64,000 nucleotides of DNA from Roseivivax sp. THAF197b (GCF_009363255.1 NZ_CP045318.1:410001-474000); one strand, 5' to 3'; shown: positions 1 through 12,489, counted from the first letter of the stretch. Made by a program: numbers and translations. The notes: generated by a model from the letters alone, not told the origin.

Positions 1-15
1 GAGGGGGCATCCCCA

Positions 16-1200
16 ATGAAGCCCATCCTCTCCAAGCTCAATACCGGCCAGATCGTTTCTGGCCTCGGGCATGGCTTGCTCATTCTCTGGCTGCTCTTCG
101 GCGGCATTTTCCGGCCCGATCCCGATCCTGTCGCGATCCAGGACGTGCAGATTCTGTCATCGGAAGATTTCGCCGCCCTCTCGCAACCTTCCGCACCACC
201 CGAAGCCGCCTCGGAAGTCGACGCGCCGATAGCACCGGAAGCGCCAGAGGTTTCTCCGCAAGCCCCCGTTGTTACGCCTCCGCCGCAACCGCGCCCGGCG
301 CCGGAACCGACGCCCGAGCCGGAGGTGGAAGAGCCGCCCGTGCCCGTGCAGCCCACGCCCCCTGCTGAGGTGACGGATACCCCACCGGCCTTGCCCGAAC
401 CCGCGCCCGAAACACCCGCGCCCGAGATCGCCGAGACGCCGACGCCCGACGCCGCACCACGCGTGGCACCCGAGCCTGTCGCTCCGCCCGAGCCCGACGC
501 GCGCGTGGCCGAGGAGGTGCAGGATAACGTCTCGCCCGATGCGGCAACGGATGAGGTGGCCGAGGTGGACGAACAGGACGCAACCTCTCCCGAGGAGGCC
601 ACGACCGAGATCGTGACCGAAGCCGAGGAACCGGCGCGCGCGCCAACGGCGTCGGTGCGCCCGGCCGCGCGTCCGAACCGTCCCGCCCCGACACCGACGC
701 CAGAGCCCGCGCCCGAGCCAGAGCCCGCGACGGAGACCCAAACCGCCGAGGCGCCGGAAACGCCCCCTGCTGAAGAGGCGCCGAGCGAACCCGACGCACC
801 CTCCGGCGTGGAAGCGGCACTCGCCGAAGCGCTGGGCGGCGGCGGCACCCCCGATCCCGATCCGGCATTGCCGGTCGGCCCGCCGCTCACGGGCGGGGAG
901 CGCGATGCCCTGCGTGTGGCCGTGCAGCGCTGCTGGGTCGTCGATGTGGGCAGCCAGGCCGCAAACGTGACGGTCGTCGTCGGCATGCGCATGGAAGAGA
1001 ATGGCCGCGTGGTCACAGACAGCCTGCGCCAGATCGAGGCCTCTGGCGGTGATGCGGCAGCGACGCAGACCGCCTTTCAGGCCGCGCGCCGCGCGATCCT
1101 GCGCTGTCAGGGCGACGGCTTCCCGCTGCCGCCCGAGAAATATGCCCAATGGCGCGAAATCGAGATGGTCTTCGACCCCTCGGGCATGCGGTTGCGCTGA
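16..1200 (+). CDS. tolA: TolA-like Tol-Pal envelope protein
   Basis: TolA links the inner-membrane TolQR motor to TolB/Pal at the outer membrane and helps outer-membrane constriction during division. The 394-aa product has one N-terminal membrane segment (about residues 14-32), a long Pro/Glu/Ala-rich periplasmic spacer (about 55-290) and a compact C-terminal domain of about 95 aa with two Cys, in the position of the TolA/TonB C-terminal domain. A purine-rich site (gaggggg) precedes the ATG. It is followed by tolB, pal and cpoB; tolQ and tolR are presumably just upstream of the window. The spacer is low-complexity, so the identification rests on architecture and neighbours. Confidence 0.88.
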   Translation: MKPILSKLNTGQIVSGLGHGLLILWLLFGGIFRPDPDPVAIQDVQILSSEDFAALSQPSAPPEAASEVDAPIAPEAPEVSPQAPVVTPPPQPRPAPEPTPEPEVEEPPVPVQPTPPAEVTDTPPALPEPAPETPAPEIAETPTPDAAPRVAPEPVAPPEPDARVAEEVQDNVSPDAATDEVAEVDEQDATSPEEATTEIVTEAEEPARAPTASVRPAARPNRPAPTPTPEPAPEPEPATETQTAEAPETPPAEEAPSEPDAPSGVEAALAEALGGGGTPDPDPALPVGPPLTGGERDALRVAVQRCWVVDVGSQAANVTVVVGMRMEENGRVVTDSLRQIEASGGDAAATQTAFQAARRAILRCQGDGFPLPPEKYAQWREIEMVFDPSGMRLR

Positions 1201-1292
1201 GGATGCGGTCTCGTGCGCAGAACCGTCATTTGTTTCCCGTCGCGGGCGTGCTTAAGCTCGCGCGCAACATTCCGTTCCGGAAAGGTTTGCCG

Positions 1293-2618
1293 ATGAAAAC
1301 GCTTGTTTCCTGCCTCCTGGCCCTCACGCTGGCCCTGTTGTCCCTTCCGGCGCAGGTTCACGCGCAGGGTCCGCTCAGGATCGAGATCACCGAGGGTGTG
1401 ATCGAACCCTTGCCCTTCGCCGCACCGACCTTCGTGGCCAGCAGCGCCGAGACGCAAAGCTACGCGCAGGAGATCACGCAGGTCGTCCGCGCGGATCTTA
1501 CCGGAACCGGCCTGTTCCGGCAGATTTCAGCCGATGCCTTCATCAGCCAGATCACCAGCTTCGAATCACCGGTGCAATTCGCCGATTGGCGCGCCATCAA
1601 CGCGCAGGCGCTGATCACCGGCGCGGTCAGCGTGGACGGTTCGGGCCGGGTGATCGTGAAGTTCCGCGTCTACGACGTCTTCGCGGGCACCGAGCTGGGG
1701 CAGGGCATGCAATTCGTGGGCACGCCGGATGGCTTGCGCCGGATGGGCCACAAGGTCGCCGATCAGGTCTACTCCCGGATCACCGGCGAGGGCGGCTATT
1801 TCGACAGCCGCGTCGTCTTCGTCTCCGAGCAGGGGCCGAAGGATGCGCGTCAGAAGCGGCTCGCGATCATGGATTACGACGGCGCGAACCTGCAATATCT
1901 CACCGACAGCTCCGCCATCGTGCTGGCGCCGCGCTTTTCGCCCAATGGCGACCGGGTGATCTACACGAGCTACGCAACGGGCGAGCCGCGTGTGCACATG
2001 CTCGATGTGGGCTCGGTGCAAAGCCGGATCCTGCCCACGCAACAGGGCCTGATGAGCTTCGCGCCCCGCTTCGCGCCTTCGGGGCAGAGCCTTCTCTATT
2101 CCGCGACCACGGGCTCCAACACCGACATTTTCTCCATGGATATCGCGACCGGGCAAACGCGGCAGCTGACGTCGGCGCCCTCGATCGAGACCGCGCCCAG
2201 CTTCTCGCCCGATGGCAATCGCGTGGTGTTCGAAAGCGACCGCTCCGGCAGCCAGCAGCTCTACATCATGCCCGCGGGCGGCGGCGAGGCCACGCGCATC
2301 AGCTTCGGCGAGGGGCGCTACGGCACGCCCGTCTGGTCTCCGCGCGGCGATCTCATCGCGTTCACAAAGCAGAATGCGGGCCGCTTCCATATCGGCGTGA
2401 TGCGCACGGACGGCTCCGAGGAGCGGTTGCTGACCGCCTCCTTCCTCGATGAGAGCCCGACCTGGGCACCCAATGGCCGCGTCATCATGTTCAGCCGCGA
2501 AACGCAGGGCGCCACCGGATCCTCGTCGCTTTACTCGGTGGACATCTCCGGTCGGAACCTGAAGCGGGTGGCCACGCCCGCGGGCGGATCGGACCCGAGC
2601 TGGGGCCCGCTGCAATAG
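1293..2618 (+). CDS. tolB: Tol-Pal system beta-propeller protein TolB
   Basis: Periplasmic TolB, 441 aa, the usual length. The chosen ATG at 1293 follows ggaaagg and opens a classic signal peptide ([16 protein letters not shown], cleavage near VHA-Q). An in-frame start further upstream would overlap tolA and hide the signal peptide. Residues about 27-160 form the N-terminal domain. The rest holds the repeating propeller blades with motifs such as [11 protein letters not shown] and [19 protein letters not shown]. It binds Pal and the TolA C-terminal domain. It lies in the tolA-tolB-pal-cpoB run. Confidence 0.96.
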   Translation: MKTLVSCLLALTLALLSLPAQVHAQGPLRIEITEGVIEPLPFAAPTFVASSAETQSYAQEITQVVRADLTGTGLFRQISADAFISQITSFESPVQFADWRAINAQALITGAVSVDGSGRVIVKFRVYDVFAGTELGQGMQFVGTPDGLRRMGHKVADQVYSRITGEGGYFDSRVVFVSEQGPKDARQKRLAIMDYDGANLQYLTDSSAIVLAPRFSPNGDRVIYTSYATGEPRVHMLDVGSVQSRILPTQQGLMSFAPRFAPSGQSLLYSATTGSNTDIFSMDIATGQTRQLTSAPSIETAPSFSPDGNRVVFESDRSGSQQLYIMPAGGGEATRISFGEGRYGTPVWSPRGDLIAFTKQNAGRFHIGVMRTDGSEERLLTASFLDESPTWAPNGRVIMFSRETQGATGSSSLYSVDISGRNLKRVATPAGGSDPSWGPLQ

Positions 2619-2698
2619 AGCATGTGCCGCGCGAGCGGCGATTCACTTCACCGGCGCGATATGCTAGCGTGCCGCAAAACAAGAGCAGGACCACCAAG

Positions 2699-3226
2699 AT
2701 GGGCATTTCGACCAAAGCTATCCTGATCGTCGCGGCGCTGGCCGTGGCAGGCTGTCAGAACCCCGACCGCTTCGGCGCGGGCGGCGATCCCGGCATGGGC
2801 GCCGGGGCAGGTGCGGGCGCGGGCACCGGCATCGTGCCGGGAAGCGCCAATGACCCCAATTCCCCCGCCTATTTCAGTCAGACCATCGGGGACCGCGTCC
2901 TCTTTGCGGTGGATCAGTCCACGCTCTCGCCCGCCGCGCAAGCGACCCTGTCGGGCCAGGCGCAATGGCTGATGTCGAACCCGACCTACATGGCCCGGAT
3001 TGAAGGCCATGCGGATGAGCAGGGCACGCGGGAATACAACCTCGCCCTCGGCGCGCGCCGGGCCAATTCGGTGATGGAATACCTCGTGGCGCAGGGTGTG
3101 GCGCAAAACCGCCTGACCTTCGTCTCCTACGGCAAGGAGCGCCCGATCGAGATCTGCTCGACCGAGGAATGCTATTCCAAGAACCGCCGCGCCGTTACGG
3201 TCGTGGCCGCAGGCGGGCTCGGCTAA
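2699..3226 (+). CDS. pal: Peptidoglycan-associated lipoprotein Pal
   Basis: Outer-membrane lipoprotein of the Tol-Pal complex, 175 aa. The start at 2699, preceded by agagcagga, gives a lipoprotein signal with lipobox LAVAGC (Cys19). An upstream in-frame start would bury the signal. A short Gly/Ala-rich linker is followed by an OmpA-type peptidoglycan-binding domain (about 70-170) with the conserved ADEQGTREYNLALGARRA helix and the SYGKERP motif. It sits between tolB and cpoB. Confidence 0.96.
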   Translation: MGISTKAILIVAALAVAGCQNPDRFGAGGDPGMGAGAGAGAGTGIVPGSANDPNSPAYFSQTIGDRVLFAVDQSTLSPAAQATLSGQAQWLMSNPTYMARIEGHADEQGTREYNLALGARRANSVMEYLVAQGVAQNRLTFVSYGKERPIEICSTEECYSKNRRAVTVVAAGGLG

Positions 3227-3229
3227 GCC

Positions 3230-4102
3230 ATGCTGCGCGCCGCCCTCCTTGCGCTGAGCCTTGCCGCGACGCCGCTGGCCGCGCAGAACGCCGACACCTT
3301 GGCCGATATCCGGCAGGACCTGTCGGTGCTGACCTTCGAGTTGCAGAAACTGAAGCGTGAATTGTCGACCACGAGCGGCTCGGGCGTGCAGGTGGGCGGC
3401 GGCACGCTGGATCGCGTGAACGCCATCGAGGCGGAGTTGCAGCGCCTGACCGCCCAGACGGAACAGATGCAGTTCCGCATCGACCAGATCGTGCAGGATG
3501 GCAGCAACCGGATCGGCGATCTGAATTTCCGCATCTGCGAGCTGGAAGAGGGCTGCGATATCGGCGCGCTGGGGGATACCCCGCCGCTTGGCGGCACGCC
3601 GCCCGCACCCGTGGCGACACCGGCCCCCGCGCCTCAGCCCGCCACGCCGCCCGCCGACGCGACGGGCGCCGCGGGCTCAGGTGACAGTGGCTTGCCGATC
3701 GCGGGCGGCGCGCAGCTCGCCGCGGCCGAGGAGGCCGATTTCCGCGCCGCGCAATCCGCGCTGTCCGACGGCGAATATCAAAGTGCCGCCGACCGCTTCA
3801 CCGCCTTCCGCCAGACCTATCCCGGCAGTCCGCTCGATGCCGCAGCGCTTCTGGGCCGGGGCACGGCCCTTGAGGAACTGGGCAATACGCGCGAGGCCGC
3901 TCGCGCCTATCTCGAAGCCTGGAACACCTATCCGGACGCCCCCACCGCACCTGAGTCATTGTTTCGTCTCGGTCGGGGCTTGGGCAAGATCGGCTCCACC
4001 CAGGAGGCCTGCGTGACCCTTGCGGAAGTGGCCACGCGCTATCCCGGCTCCGATGCCGTGGCGCGGGCACAGACCGAACGCACGGCGCTCAACTGCCAGT
4101 GA
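3230..4102 (+). CDS. cpoB: Cell division coordinator CpoB (YbgF)
   Basis: Periplasmic partner of the Tol system that coordinates peptidoglycan synthesis with outer-membrane constriction. The 290-aa protein has a signal peptide (cleavage near LAA-Q, residue about 19), a coiled-coil segment (about 25-115), a Pro/Ala-rich linker, and C-terminal TPR repeats (about 165-285; ADRFTAFRQTYPGSP, AARAYLEAWNTYPDAP). It starts 3 nt after the pal stop, and its stop overlaps the tilS start, so these genes are translationally linked. Confidence 0.93.
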   Translation: MLRAALLALSLAATPLAAQNADTLADIRQDLSVLTFELQKLKRELSTTSGSGVQVGGGTLDRVNAIEAELQRLTAQTEQMQFRIDQIVQDGSNRIGDLNFRICELEEGCDIGALGDTPPLGGTPPAPVATPAPAPQPATPPADATGAAGSGDSGLPIAGGAQLAAAEEADFRAAQSALSDGEYQSAADRFTAFRQTYPGSPLDAAALLGRGTALEELGNTREAARAYLEAWNTYPDAPTAPESLFRLGRGLGKIGSTQEACVTLAEVATRYPGSDAVARAQTERTALNCQ

Positions 4103-5373
4103 CACCCGAGGTGCGCGAGGCTCCGTCGCTCGATGACCGGTTCGCCGCCGCCATGGGGCAATGCCTCGGTCCCGATTTCCCCGCCGAGATCGGCCTTGCC
4201 GTGTCGGGCGGGGGCGATTCCATGGCGATGCTCGCCCTTGCGCACAATTGGACCAAGCGCTGGGGCGTGCGGCTCCGCGTTGTCACGGTCGATCATGGTC
4301 TGAGGCCCGGATCTGCCGACGAGGCGCGGCTCGTGGCCGAGGAATGCCGCGTTCTGGGCTGGCCGCATGACACGCTGAAATGGACCGGCTGGGACGGGCA
4401 GGGCAATCTGCAGGATGCCGCCCGCCGCGCGCGGCTGTCGCTGATCGACGGCTGGCGGCAGGGCATGCGCGATGTGCTCTTCGCCCACACGGCGGACGAT
4501 CAGGCCGAGACGCTGCTGATGCGGCTCAGGCGCGGATCGGGCGTCGAAGGCCTGTCCGGCATGGCGCAGATTCGCGAGGCCGGTGCGATGCGCATCGTCC
4601 GCCCGCTTCTGGATGAGCGGCGCGATGCGCTGCGGTTCTATCTGCGGGTGATGCGCATTCCCTTCGCGGATGATCCCTCGAACGAGGATACGGGTTTCGA
4701 ACGGGTCCGCATGCGCAAGCTCCTGGCCGATCTCGACGAGGCGGGCCTTGGCGTCGAGGCCCTGACCGGCACGGCGCGGCGCATGGCCCGCGCGGGCGAG
4801 GCGCTGAAGGCTCGCGCGGCGGACATCGCGGCGCGTCTCACGCGGCTCGACTGGGGGCAGATCGTGATCGACCGCGACGGCTTTGCCGAAACCGAACGCG
4901 ACACGCAGATGCGGCTTCTGGCCGCAAGTCTGCGCTTCGTGGCGGGCGGCGCATATCGTCCCAGGGCCGACGCGCTGGAGGCGCTGCTCGACTCGGCACT
5001 TTCGGGAAAGGGCGGCACGCTGGGCGGCGCGGCCCTGCATGTGGAGGCGGGCGAAATGCGCATCGTGCGCGAGTTGAACGCGGTCGAGACGATGGAAATC
5101 ACGGCCGGGTCCGGCACGCTCTGGGACGGTCGCTGGCGCATAGAAGGCCCCGAGATCAATGGCTTGAGCGTTCGCGCGCTGGGAACACGCGGCTGGTCGC
5201 AGGTCACCCCGAAACCGCAGACGGGCCCGCGCTTTCGGCAAGCGCTGTCACTTCCGGCGGTGTTTCGCGGCGAGACCTTGGTCGCCTGCGCCGCGCTGGA
5301 GTTCGGCCCCCCGCATACCTGCCGCTTCGAGGCCCCGGCCCCGAGCCTTTCGGGCTTTGTCCTGTCGCATTGA
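4099..5373 (+). CDS. tilS: tRNA(Ile)-lysidine synthetase TilS
   Basis: TilS uses ATP and lysine to convert cytidine-34 of the CAU-anticodon tRNA-Ile to lysidine, which switches decoding from Met to Ile codons. The PP-loop motif SGGGDSMAML lies near residues 35-44, and the family motif HTADDQAETLLMRLRRGSG follows. Total length is 424 aa. The start is GTG and overlaps the cpoB stop by 4 nt. The tol-pal-tilS-ftsH order is common in Rhodobacterales. Confidence 0.95.
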   Translation: MTPEVREAPSLDDRFAAAMGQCLGPDFPAEIGLAVSGGGDSMAMLALAHNWTKRWGVRLRVVTVDHGLRPGSADEARLVAEECRVLGWPHDTLKWTGWDGQGNLQDAARRARLSLIDGWRQGMRDVLFAHTADDQAETLLMRLRRGSGVEGLSGMAQIREAGAMRIVRPLLDERRDALRFYLRVMRIPFADDPSNEDTGFERVRMRKLLADLDEAGLGVEALTGTARRMARAGEALKARAADIAARLTRLDWGQIVIDRDGFAETERDTQMRLLAASLRFVAGGAYRPRADALEALLDSALSGKGGTLGGAALHVEAGEMRIVRELNAVETMEITAGSGTLWDGRWRIEGPEINGLSVRALGTRGWSQVTPKPQTGPRFRQALSLPAVFRGETLVACAALEFGPPHTCRFEAPAPSLSGFVLSH

Positions 5374-5397
5374 ACGGACCCGTCTTATCCCTATGTT
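5370..5397 (+). promoter_or_regulatory. Possible ftsH promoter
   Basis: TTGAAC at 5370-5375, a 16-nt spacer, then TATGTT at 5392-5397. It overlaps the tilS stop codon and lies about 55 nt before the ftsH start. This is a match by eye only; ftsH could also be read through from tilS. Confidence 0.35.
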
Positions 5398-5451
5398 ACA
5401 TGGGGACCGGCCATGATATGAGCCGCTACAAGACTTCACAGGAGAATTTCC

Positions 5452-7361
<1,910 letters not shown>

Positions 7362-7365
<4 letters not shown>

Positions 7366-8141
7366 CGGCTGCGGCCGAGGCAATCGGCTGGGACCCCGGA
7401 ACCTATAACAGGTTCCGGGGTTTGCGCTTGCGCCCCGCACTCGATCTGTTGCGCTCCATCGGGCCGTTGCCGGAAGGCGATGTCATCGATCTGGGCTGCG
7501 GGGCAGGCGCCGTCGGTCCCGCGCTTGGACAATTGCGGCGCAGGCTCGTCGGGGTCGATTCCAGTCCCGAGATGCTCGATCATGCGGAGCGGTCCGGCTC
7601 CTACGACGTGGTCGAGGAAACGGATCTGGCCACCTGGCAAGCGGAAACGCCCCCCGCCATGATCTTCGCCAACGCGGCGCTGCACTGGCTCCACGATCAT
7701 CAGACATTGATGCCGCGCCTGGCGAAGATGCTGACGCCGGGCGGGGTTCTTGCGGTGCAATGCCCCAATCAGAACCGCGCGCCCTCGCACCGGCTCTGGT
7801 TGCAGATCGCGGATGAGCTGTTCCCGGGTCGGGTCGATCGCAAATCGCTCCCGGCGCTTCTGCTGCCAGCGGAATACCACCGGCTGCTCTCCCCGCTTGG
7901 CAAGGTCTCACTGTGGGAGACGGAGTATTATCAGGAGCTTGCGCCCGATGCCGAAGGGCACCCGGTGCGCCGCTTTACCGAAGCGACCTTTGCCCGTCCG
8001 ATCCTGTCCGCCCTCTCGGGCGAGGAGCGCAAGCGCCTGATCGGCGAGTACGAGAAGGTCATCGGCAAGGCCTATCCGGAGGGGGCCAACGGGACGGTTC
8101 TGTTCCCCTTCCGCAGGTTGTTTTTCACGGTGACGGTCTAG
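7362..8141 (+). CDS. tam: SAM-dependent methyltransferase, trans-aconitate methyltransferase-like
   Basis: Class I methyltransferase, 259 aa. SAM motif I reads [12 protein letters not shown] (about residues 40-51), followed by [12 protein letters not shown] and [13 protein letters not shown]. These match the Tam family, which methylates trans-aconitate formed spontaneously from cis-aconitate. The protein starts with [20 protein letters not shown], also a Tam-type N-terminus. It overlaps the ftsH stop by 4 nt (ATGA) and so is probably cotranscribed with it. Methyltransferase identity is firm; the trans-aconitate substrate is inferred from overall resemblance. Confidence 0.75.
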
Positions 8142-8145
8142 ACCC

Positions 8146-8745
8146 ATGCCAGCGCTGAAGCCCACGGATTTCACCGCGAAAATCGTCTGGCTCGGCCGGG
8201 TGACCGAGGTGACGAAAGACATCCGCTCCGCCCCGGTGGACGCGATCCCGCTCGATTGGGACGGCGTGCCGGGCGACACCCATGGCGGCATCAATCGCCC
8301 CTCCTGTTCGCGTCTTCTCAGCCAATACGCGCGCGGGACGGAGATCCGCAACGTGCGCCAGCTTTCCATCGTCTCGGCAGAGGAATTGTCCGACACCGCC
8401 GCGCGTATCGGTCTGACCGACCTGCCGCCCGAATGGCTGGGGGCGACGATGGTGATCGAAGGCTTGCCCGATTTCTCCCATGTGCCGCCCTCGTCGCGGC
8501 TTCAGCTCGACGATGGGGGCATGCTGGTCGTCGACATGGAGAACCGGCCCTGCCATCTGCCCGCCCGCGAGATCGCGGAGACTGAGGCCGAGGCCGCGAA
8601 ACGGTTCAAGGCTGCGGCCAAGGGCAAGCGCGGCGTCACCGCCTGGGTGGAGCGTCCGGGCACGTTACGCTTGGGCGGAACCTTGCGGCTGCATGTGCCC
8701 GACCAGCCGCTTTGGGCGCACCACGAGGCGCTGCGCGGGGCCTGA
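8146..8745 (+). CDS. MOSC domain protein
   Basis: 199-aa protein with the MOSC fold used by molybdenum-cofactor sulfurases and related MoCo-binding proteins. Visible features are DWDGVPGDTHGGINRPSC near the N-terminus and VRQLSIVSAEELSD, both typical of stand-alone MOSC proteins. The conserved Cys that could carry persulfide in the family is not obvious at the usual place; CHLPARE is the nearest candidate. It starts 4 nt after the methyltransferase stop and probably ends the ftsH transcript. The substrate is unknown. Confidence 0.8.
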   Translation: MPALKPTDFTAKIVWLGRVTEVTKDIRSAPVDAIPLDWDGVPGDTHGGINRPSCSRLLSQYARGTEIRNVRQLSIVSAEELSDTAARIGLTDLPPEWLGATMVIEGLPDFSHVPPSSRLQLDDGGMLVVDMENRPCHLPAREIAETEAEAAKRFKAAAKGKRGVTAWVERPGTLRLGGTLRLHVPDQPLWAHHEALRGA

Positions 8746-8761
8746 ATGCCCCATGCCGTCA

Positions 8762-8784
8762 GAAGAAATTGAATAAATTTCTTC
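8762..8784. terminator. AT-rich hairpin between convergent genes
   Basis: A perfect 9-bp stem, gaagaaatt (8762-8770) with aatttcttc (8776-8784), loop gaata. It lies between the MOSC gene (forward) and hbd (reverse), so it could end both transcripts. The stem is unusually AT-rich for this GC-rich DNA. Confidence 0.5.
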
Positions 8785-8800
8785 GCACAAACCGACGCGA

Positions 8801-9676
8801 TCAGCGCGTCGGAACCGGCGTCTCCCCGCGATAATCGTAAAAGCCGCGTTGTGTCTTGCGGCCAAGCCATCCGGCTTCGACATATTTCGAGAGCAGCGGG
8901 CAGGGGCGGTATTTAGTATCGCCCAGCCCGTCATGCAGCACGTTCATGATCGCAAGGCAGGTGTCGAGCCCGATGAAATCGGCCAGTTCGAGCGGGCCCA
9001 TCGGATGGTTCGCCCCGAGCTTCATCGCCTCGTCGATGGACGACACGTTGCCCACGCCTTCCAGAAGCGTATAGGCCGCTTCGTTGATCATCGGCATCAG
9101 GATGCGGTTGACGATGAAGGCGGGGAAATCTTCGGCCGAGGCTGCAGTCTTGCCGAGTTTGTTCACCACGCCAAGGCAGGCCTCGTAAGTCGCCTGATCG
9201 GTCTGGATGCCGCGGATCAGCTCCACCAGCGACATGATCGGCACGGGGTTCATGAAGTGGAACCCCATGAAGCGTTCGGGCCGGTCCGTGCGGCTCGCGA
9301 GCCTTGTGATCGAGATGGAGGACGTGTTGGAGGTCAGGATCGTGTCGGCCTTCAGCGCAGGCACGAGCGTCTCGAAGATCTTGTGCTTGACCTCTTCGCG
9401 TTCGGTCGCGGCTTCGATCACCAGATCGGATTGCCCCAGATCGGTCAGTTCCTGCGTGGTCTTGATCCGGGCAAGCGCCGCGTCGCGATCCTCCGCCGAG
9501 ATCTTCTCGCGCTTGACCTGCTTGTCGAGGTTCTTCCCGATCAGATCCGTCGCGGCCTTGAGCGCGTCGGCACTGATATCATTCAGCAAGACGTCATAGC
9601 CTGCCACGGCCATCACATGCGCGATGCCGTTGCCCATCTGTCCGGCGCCTACGACGCCCACCGTCTTGATCTCCAT
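8801..9676 (-). CDS. hbd: 3-hydroxybutyryl-CoA dehydrogenase
   Basis: NAD(P)-dependent oxidation of 3-hydroxybutyryl-CoA to acetoacetyl-CoA, in fatty-acid and PHB metabolism. The 291-aa product starts with a Rossmann motif GAGQMG (residues 10-15), continues with [13 protein letters not shown] and [11 protein letters not shown] carrying the catalytic His, and ends with the helical domain ([22 protein letters not shown]). The start at 9676 follows gaggggg; longer in-frame extensions lack family similarity. Its end lies 55 nt from the convergent MOSC gene. It is separated from etfBA only by one gene of opposite strand. Confidence 0.95.
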   Translation of the reverse strand: MEIKTVGVVGAGQMGNGIAHVMAVAGYDVLLNDISADALKAATDLIGKNLDKQVKREKISAEDRDAALARIKTTQELTDLGQSDLVIEAATEREEVKHKIFETLVPALKADTILTSNTSSISITRLASRTDRPERFMGFHFMNPVPIMSLVELIRGIQTDQATYEACLGVVNKLGKTAASAEDFPAFIVNRILMPMINEAAYTLLEGVGNVSSIDEAMKLGANHPMGPLELADFIGLDTCLAIMNVLHDGLGDTKYRPCPLLSKYVEAGWLGRKTQRGFYDYRGETPVPTR

Positions 9677-9826
9677 GCAATGCCCCCTCGATTGCCGCGT
9701 GTAAGTTGGCCCGGTGCTGCCCGGATCACAAGGGGCCTTCAAGGGGGTAACGGAAACCTGCGGCTTTAATAAAGGCTCAAAGCTTATCGTGCAGACAGGA
9801 GACACAAAAACTCCGGTGTGCAAACC

Positions 9827-10681
9827 ATGTATAGCAACGACATTCGCGGCGGCCTCGATTACGGGCTATGCCGCCACGGCAAGAGCCGGGTGCGATTCCG
9901 CGGCCCGATCCCCGACCTCGGGGGGGATTACCTCGCCTGTCTGGGCGGGTCGGAAACCTTCGGGCGATTCCATCCCGATCCGTGGCCACAGCTTCTTGGC
10001 GATCATCTGGGCGCGCCGATCGTAAATTTCGGGCAGGTGAATGCAGGCCTCGATCTCTTTCTGCAGGACCCCGAGGTGCTGCGCATCGCGTCCGCGGCGA
10101 AGCTCTGCGTGATGCAGGTGATCGGTGCGCAGAACATGTCGAACCGGTTCTACACCGTGCATCCAAGGCGCAATGACCGCTTCGTGAAGGCCTCCGATAC
10201 CTTGGTGATGCTGTATCCGGATGTGGATTTCAGCCAGATCGCCTTCACTGGCGCATTGATGAGCACGCTGTTCGACACCTCGCCGGAGCGGTTCGAAGTG
10301 GTGGTGCGCGAAGTGCAGGTGGCCTGGGTGTCACGGATGCGCCTGATCCTCGGGCACCTGCCGCCTCCGGTTCATCTGCTGTGGTTCGCGGAAAAACCCC
10401 CGCCGAAGACCGCGCGGGCGGCGCTGATCCCGCCGCTGCAGGACCCTACCTTCGTCACGCGCGAGATGCTGGGCAGCCTGGCGTCCCGGACGGGCGGCCT
10501 TGTGGAGGTGATAGAACCCGCGGCGGAGCATTGCACGAAGGGCATGGTCTACTCCGAATTCGATGCGATGATCGCTGCGGGCATGCTGAGCGCGAAAGCG
10601 CATGAGCAGGCGGCACAGGTCCTGTCTGACACGCTGCGCGACAGCTGGGCGGCGCCCCGCAAGGAACGTGGGGATTTGTGA
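9827..10681 (+). CDS. Conserved protein, DUF6473-like
   Basis: A 284-aa soluble protein with the N-terminal motifs [18 protein letters not shown] and [11 protein letters not shown], then [10 protein letters not shown] and [14 protein letters not shown]. The GGSETFG block followed by an alternating beta/alpha pattern resembles the DUF6473 family known from Roseobacters; the function of that family is unknown to me. There is no signal peptide or membrane segment. Start choice is uncertain: an in-frame GTG lies at 9818 and this ATG at 9827, and the nearest purine-rich site (ggaga, about 9798) favours neither. Diverges from hbd. Confidence 0.6.
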   Translation: MYSNDIRGGLDYGLCRHGKSRVRFRGPIPDLGGDYLACLGGSETFGRFHPDPWPQLLGDHLGAPIVNFGQVNAGLDLFLQDPEVLRIASAAKLCVMQVIGAQNMSNRFYTVHPRRNDRFVKASDTLVMLYPDVDFSQIAFTGALMSTLFDTSPERFEVVVREVQVAWVSRMRLILGHLPPPVHLLWFAEKPPPKTARAALIPPLQDPTFVTREMLGSLASRTGGLVEVIEPAAEHCTKGMVYSEFDAMIAAGMLSAKAHEQAAQVLSDTLRDSWAAPRKERGDL

Positions 10682-10755
10682 CGCGGCAATGGGCCATTCC
10701 TTCCGTGAGGAAGGCCTAGGACGAGATGGCCGTCTGCATCCTAACCGCAAACAAA

Positions 10756-10780
10756 AAGGCCCGCCGGAGGGGCGGGCCTT
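10756..10780 (-). terminator. Rho-independent terminator of etfBA
   Basis: Perfect 10-bp stem aaggcccgcc/ggcgggcctt with loop ggagg. On the minus strand it is followed by TTTTTGT. It lies 25 nt past the etfA stop. Confidence 0.9.
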
Positions 10781-10804
10781 CGTGATTTACCGTTATCGCT
10801 CTGA

Positions 10805-11731
10805 TCAGAGCTTTTCCGTCAGCTCGGGCACAACGTCGAAGAGATCGCCCACAAGGCCGTAATCCGCGACCTGGAAGATCGGCGCTTCTTCGTCCTTGTT
10901 GATCGCGACGATCACCTTCGAATCCTTCATGCCGGCGAGGTGCTGGATCGCACCGGAGATACCGCAGGCAATGTAGAGATCCGGTGCCACGACCTTGCCG
11001 GTCTGACCCACCTGCCAGTCGTTGGGCGCAAAGCCCGAATCGACCGCGGCGCGCGAGGCACCGACGGCGGCGCCAAGCTTGTCCGCGAGCTTTTCGATCA
11101 CCGCGAAGTTCTCTTCGGAGCCGACGCCGCGGCCACCCGAGACGACGATCCCGGCCGAGGTCAGCTCGGGACGGTCGCTTTCGGCAACCTTGTCTTCGAC
11201 CCATTCCGACACGCCCGGATTGTCCGCGGCTGCCACATCCTCGATCGCGCAGGCGCCTTGTTCGCCAGCGGCGTCGAAGGTCGAGGTCCGGATGGTCAGG
11301 ACCTTCTTGGGATCCGACGACTTGACCGTCTGCACCGCGTTGCCCGCATAGATCGGACGCTCGAACGTGTCGGCATCGACCACGCCGGTCACATCGGTCA
11401 GGATCATCACGTCGAGAAGCGCGGCGACGCGCGGCAGGATGTTCTTGGCATCCGTGGTCGCAGGTGCGGCGATGTGGTCGTAATCACCCGCAAGCGACAC
11501 GATCAGGGACGCGACCGGTTCTGCCAGACGATGACCGTAAAGCGCATCCTCGGCGACCAGCACCTTGGAGACGCCATCGATCTTCGCAGCCTCGGCGGCC
11601 GCATCCTTGGCGGAGGCGCCCACGGCCAGAAGGGTCACGTCACCCAGCGCCTTCGCGGCGGTCACGGCCTTCGCGGTCGCATCATGCGACAGCGCACCGT
11701 CGTTGATTTCAGCGATCAGAAGAACAGCCAT
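10805..11731 (-). CDS. etfA: Electron transfer flavoprotein alpha subunit
   Basis: Large subunit of the FAD-containing ETF heterodimer, which carries electrons from acyl-CoA dehydrogenases to ETF-ubiquinone oxidoreductase. 308 aa. The C-terminal FAD-binding signature is present: [20 protein letters not shown], then [20 protein letters not shown] and [14 protein letters not shown]. The start ATG overlaps the etfB stop (TAATG), so the subunits are translationally coupled. Neighbouring hbd fits a role in beta-oxidation. Confidence 0.97.
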   Translation of the reverse strand: MAVLLIAEINDGALSHDATAKAVTAAKALGDVTLLAVGASAKDAAAEAAKIDGVSKVLVAEDALYGHRLAEPVASLIVSLAGDYDHIAAPATTDAKNILPRVAALLDVMILTDVTGVVDADTFERPIYAGNAVQTVKSSDPKKVLTIRTSTFDAAGEQGACAIEDVAAADNPGVSEWVEDKVAESDRPELTSAGIVVSGGRGVGSEENFAVIEKLADKLGAAVGASRAAVDSGFAPNDWQVGQTGKVVAPDLYIACGISGAIQHLAGMKDSKVIVAINKDEEAPIFQVADYGLVGDLFDVVPELTEKL

Positions 11732-12489
11732 TACACGACCCCCTTGTCTTTCAGCTTGGTCACGAGTTCGTCGACCGAACCCACCATTTCGCCTGCGGCG
11801 CGCTCTTCGGGCTCCGAGGTTTTCACGATCTCGAGGCGCGGCGCGACATCGACGCCGTAATCGGCGGGCGTCTTCTCATCGAGCGGCTTCTTCTTCGCCT
11901 TCATGATGTTCGGCAGCGATGCGTAGCGCGGCTCGTTCAGGCGCAGGTCGGTGGTGACGATGGCGGGCAGCTTGACCTTGATGGTCTGCAGGCCGCCATC
12001 CACCTCGCGCGCGACCACGGCGTGATCGCCATCAATCTCGAGCGTGTTGGCGTTCGTGGCCTGTGCCCAGCCCGTCAGTGCCGCCAGCATCTGGCCGGTC
12101 GCATTCAGGTCGTTGTCGATGGCCTGCTTGCCGCAGATCACGAGGCCCGGCTGCTCTTCCTCGATGACCTTGGCGAGGATCTTCGCGACCGAGAGAGGCT
12201 CGATGTCGTTGTGCACGTCATCCGCGGCATTCACGAGGATCGCGCGATCCGCGCCCATTGCGAGGCCGGTGCGCAGCGTTTCCTGCGCCTGCTTCACGCC
12301 GATGGAGACGACGATGACCTCGTCGGCCTTCCCGGCTTCCTTCAGGCGGATCGCCTCTTCGACGGCAATCTCGTCGAAGGGGTTCATCGACATTTTCACA
12401 TTGGCCAGATCGACGCCGGATCCGTCCGCTTTCACGCGAACCTTCACGTTGTAGTCGATCACCCGTTTGACAGGCACGAGTACCTTCAT
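11731..12489 (-). CDS. etfB: Electron transfer flavoprotein beta subunit
   Basis: Small, AMP-binding subunit of ETF, 252 aa. It starts [20 protein letters not shown]. It carries the conserved [18 protein letters not shown], the [20 protein letters not shown] recognition-loop region used to dock partner dehydrogenases, and a C-terminal tail with [15 protein letters not shown]. The SD is gggagagctgaccc before the ATG. It is first in the etfBA operon, with about 170 nt upstream that should hold the promoter. Confidence 0.97.
   Translation of the reverse strand: MKVLVPVKRVIDYNVKVRVKADGSGVDLANVKMSMNPFDEIAVEEAIRLKEAGKADEVIVVSIGVKQAQETLRTGLAMGADRAILVNAADDVHNDIEPLSVAKILAKVIEEEQPGLVICGKQAIDNDLNATGQMLAALTGWAQATNANTLEIDGDHAVVAREVDGGLQTIKVKLPAIVTTDLRLNEPRYASLPNIMKAKKKPLDEKTPADYGVDVAPRLEIVKTSEPEERAAGEMVGSVDELVTKLKDKGVV

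Noticed and set aside
1149..1292. Longer tolB with a 48-residue N-terminal extension overlapping tolA
   Set aside because: The internal ATG at 1293 has a ribosome site and begins a proper signal peptide.
9677..9823. N-terminal extension of hbd
   Set aside because: The extension has no family similarity and precedes the GAGQMG Rossmann start; the ATG at 9676 has a strong SD.
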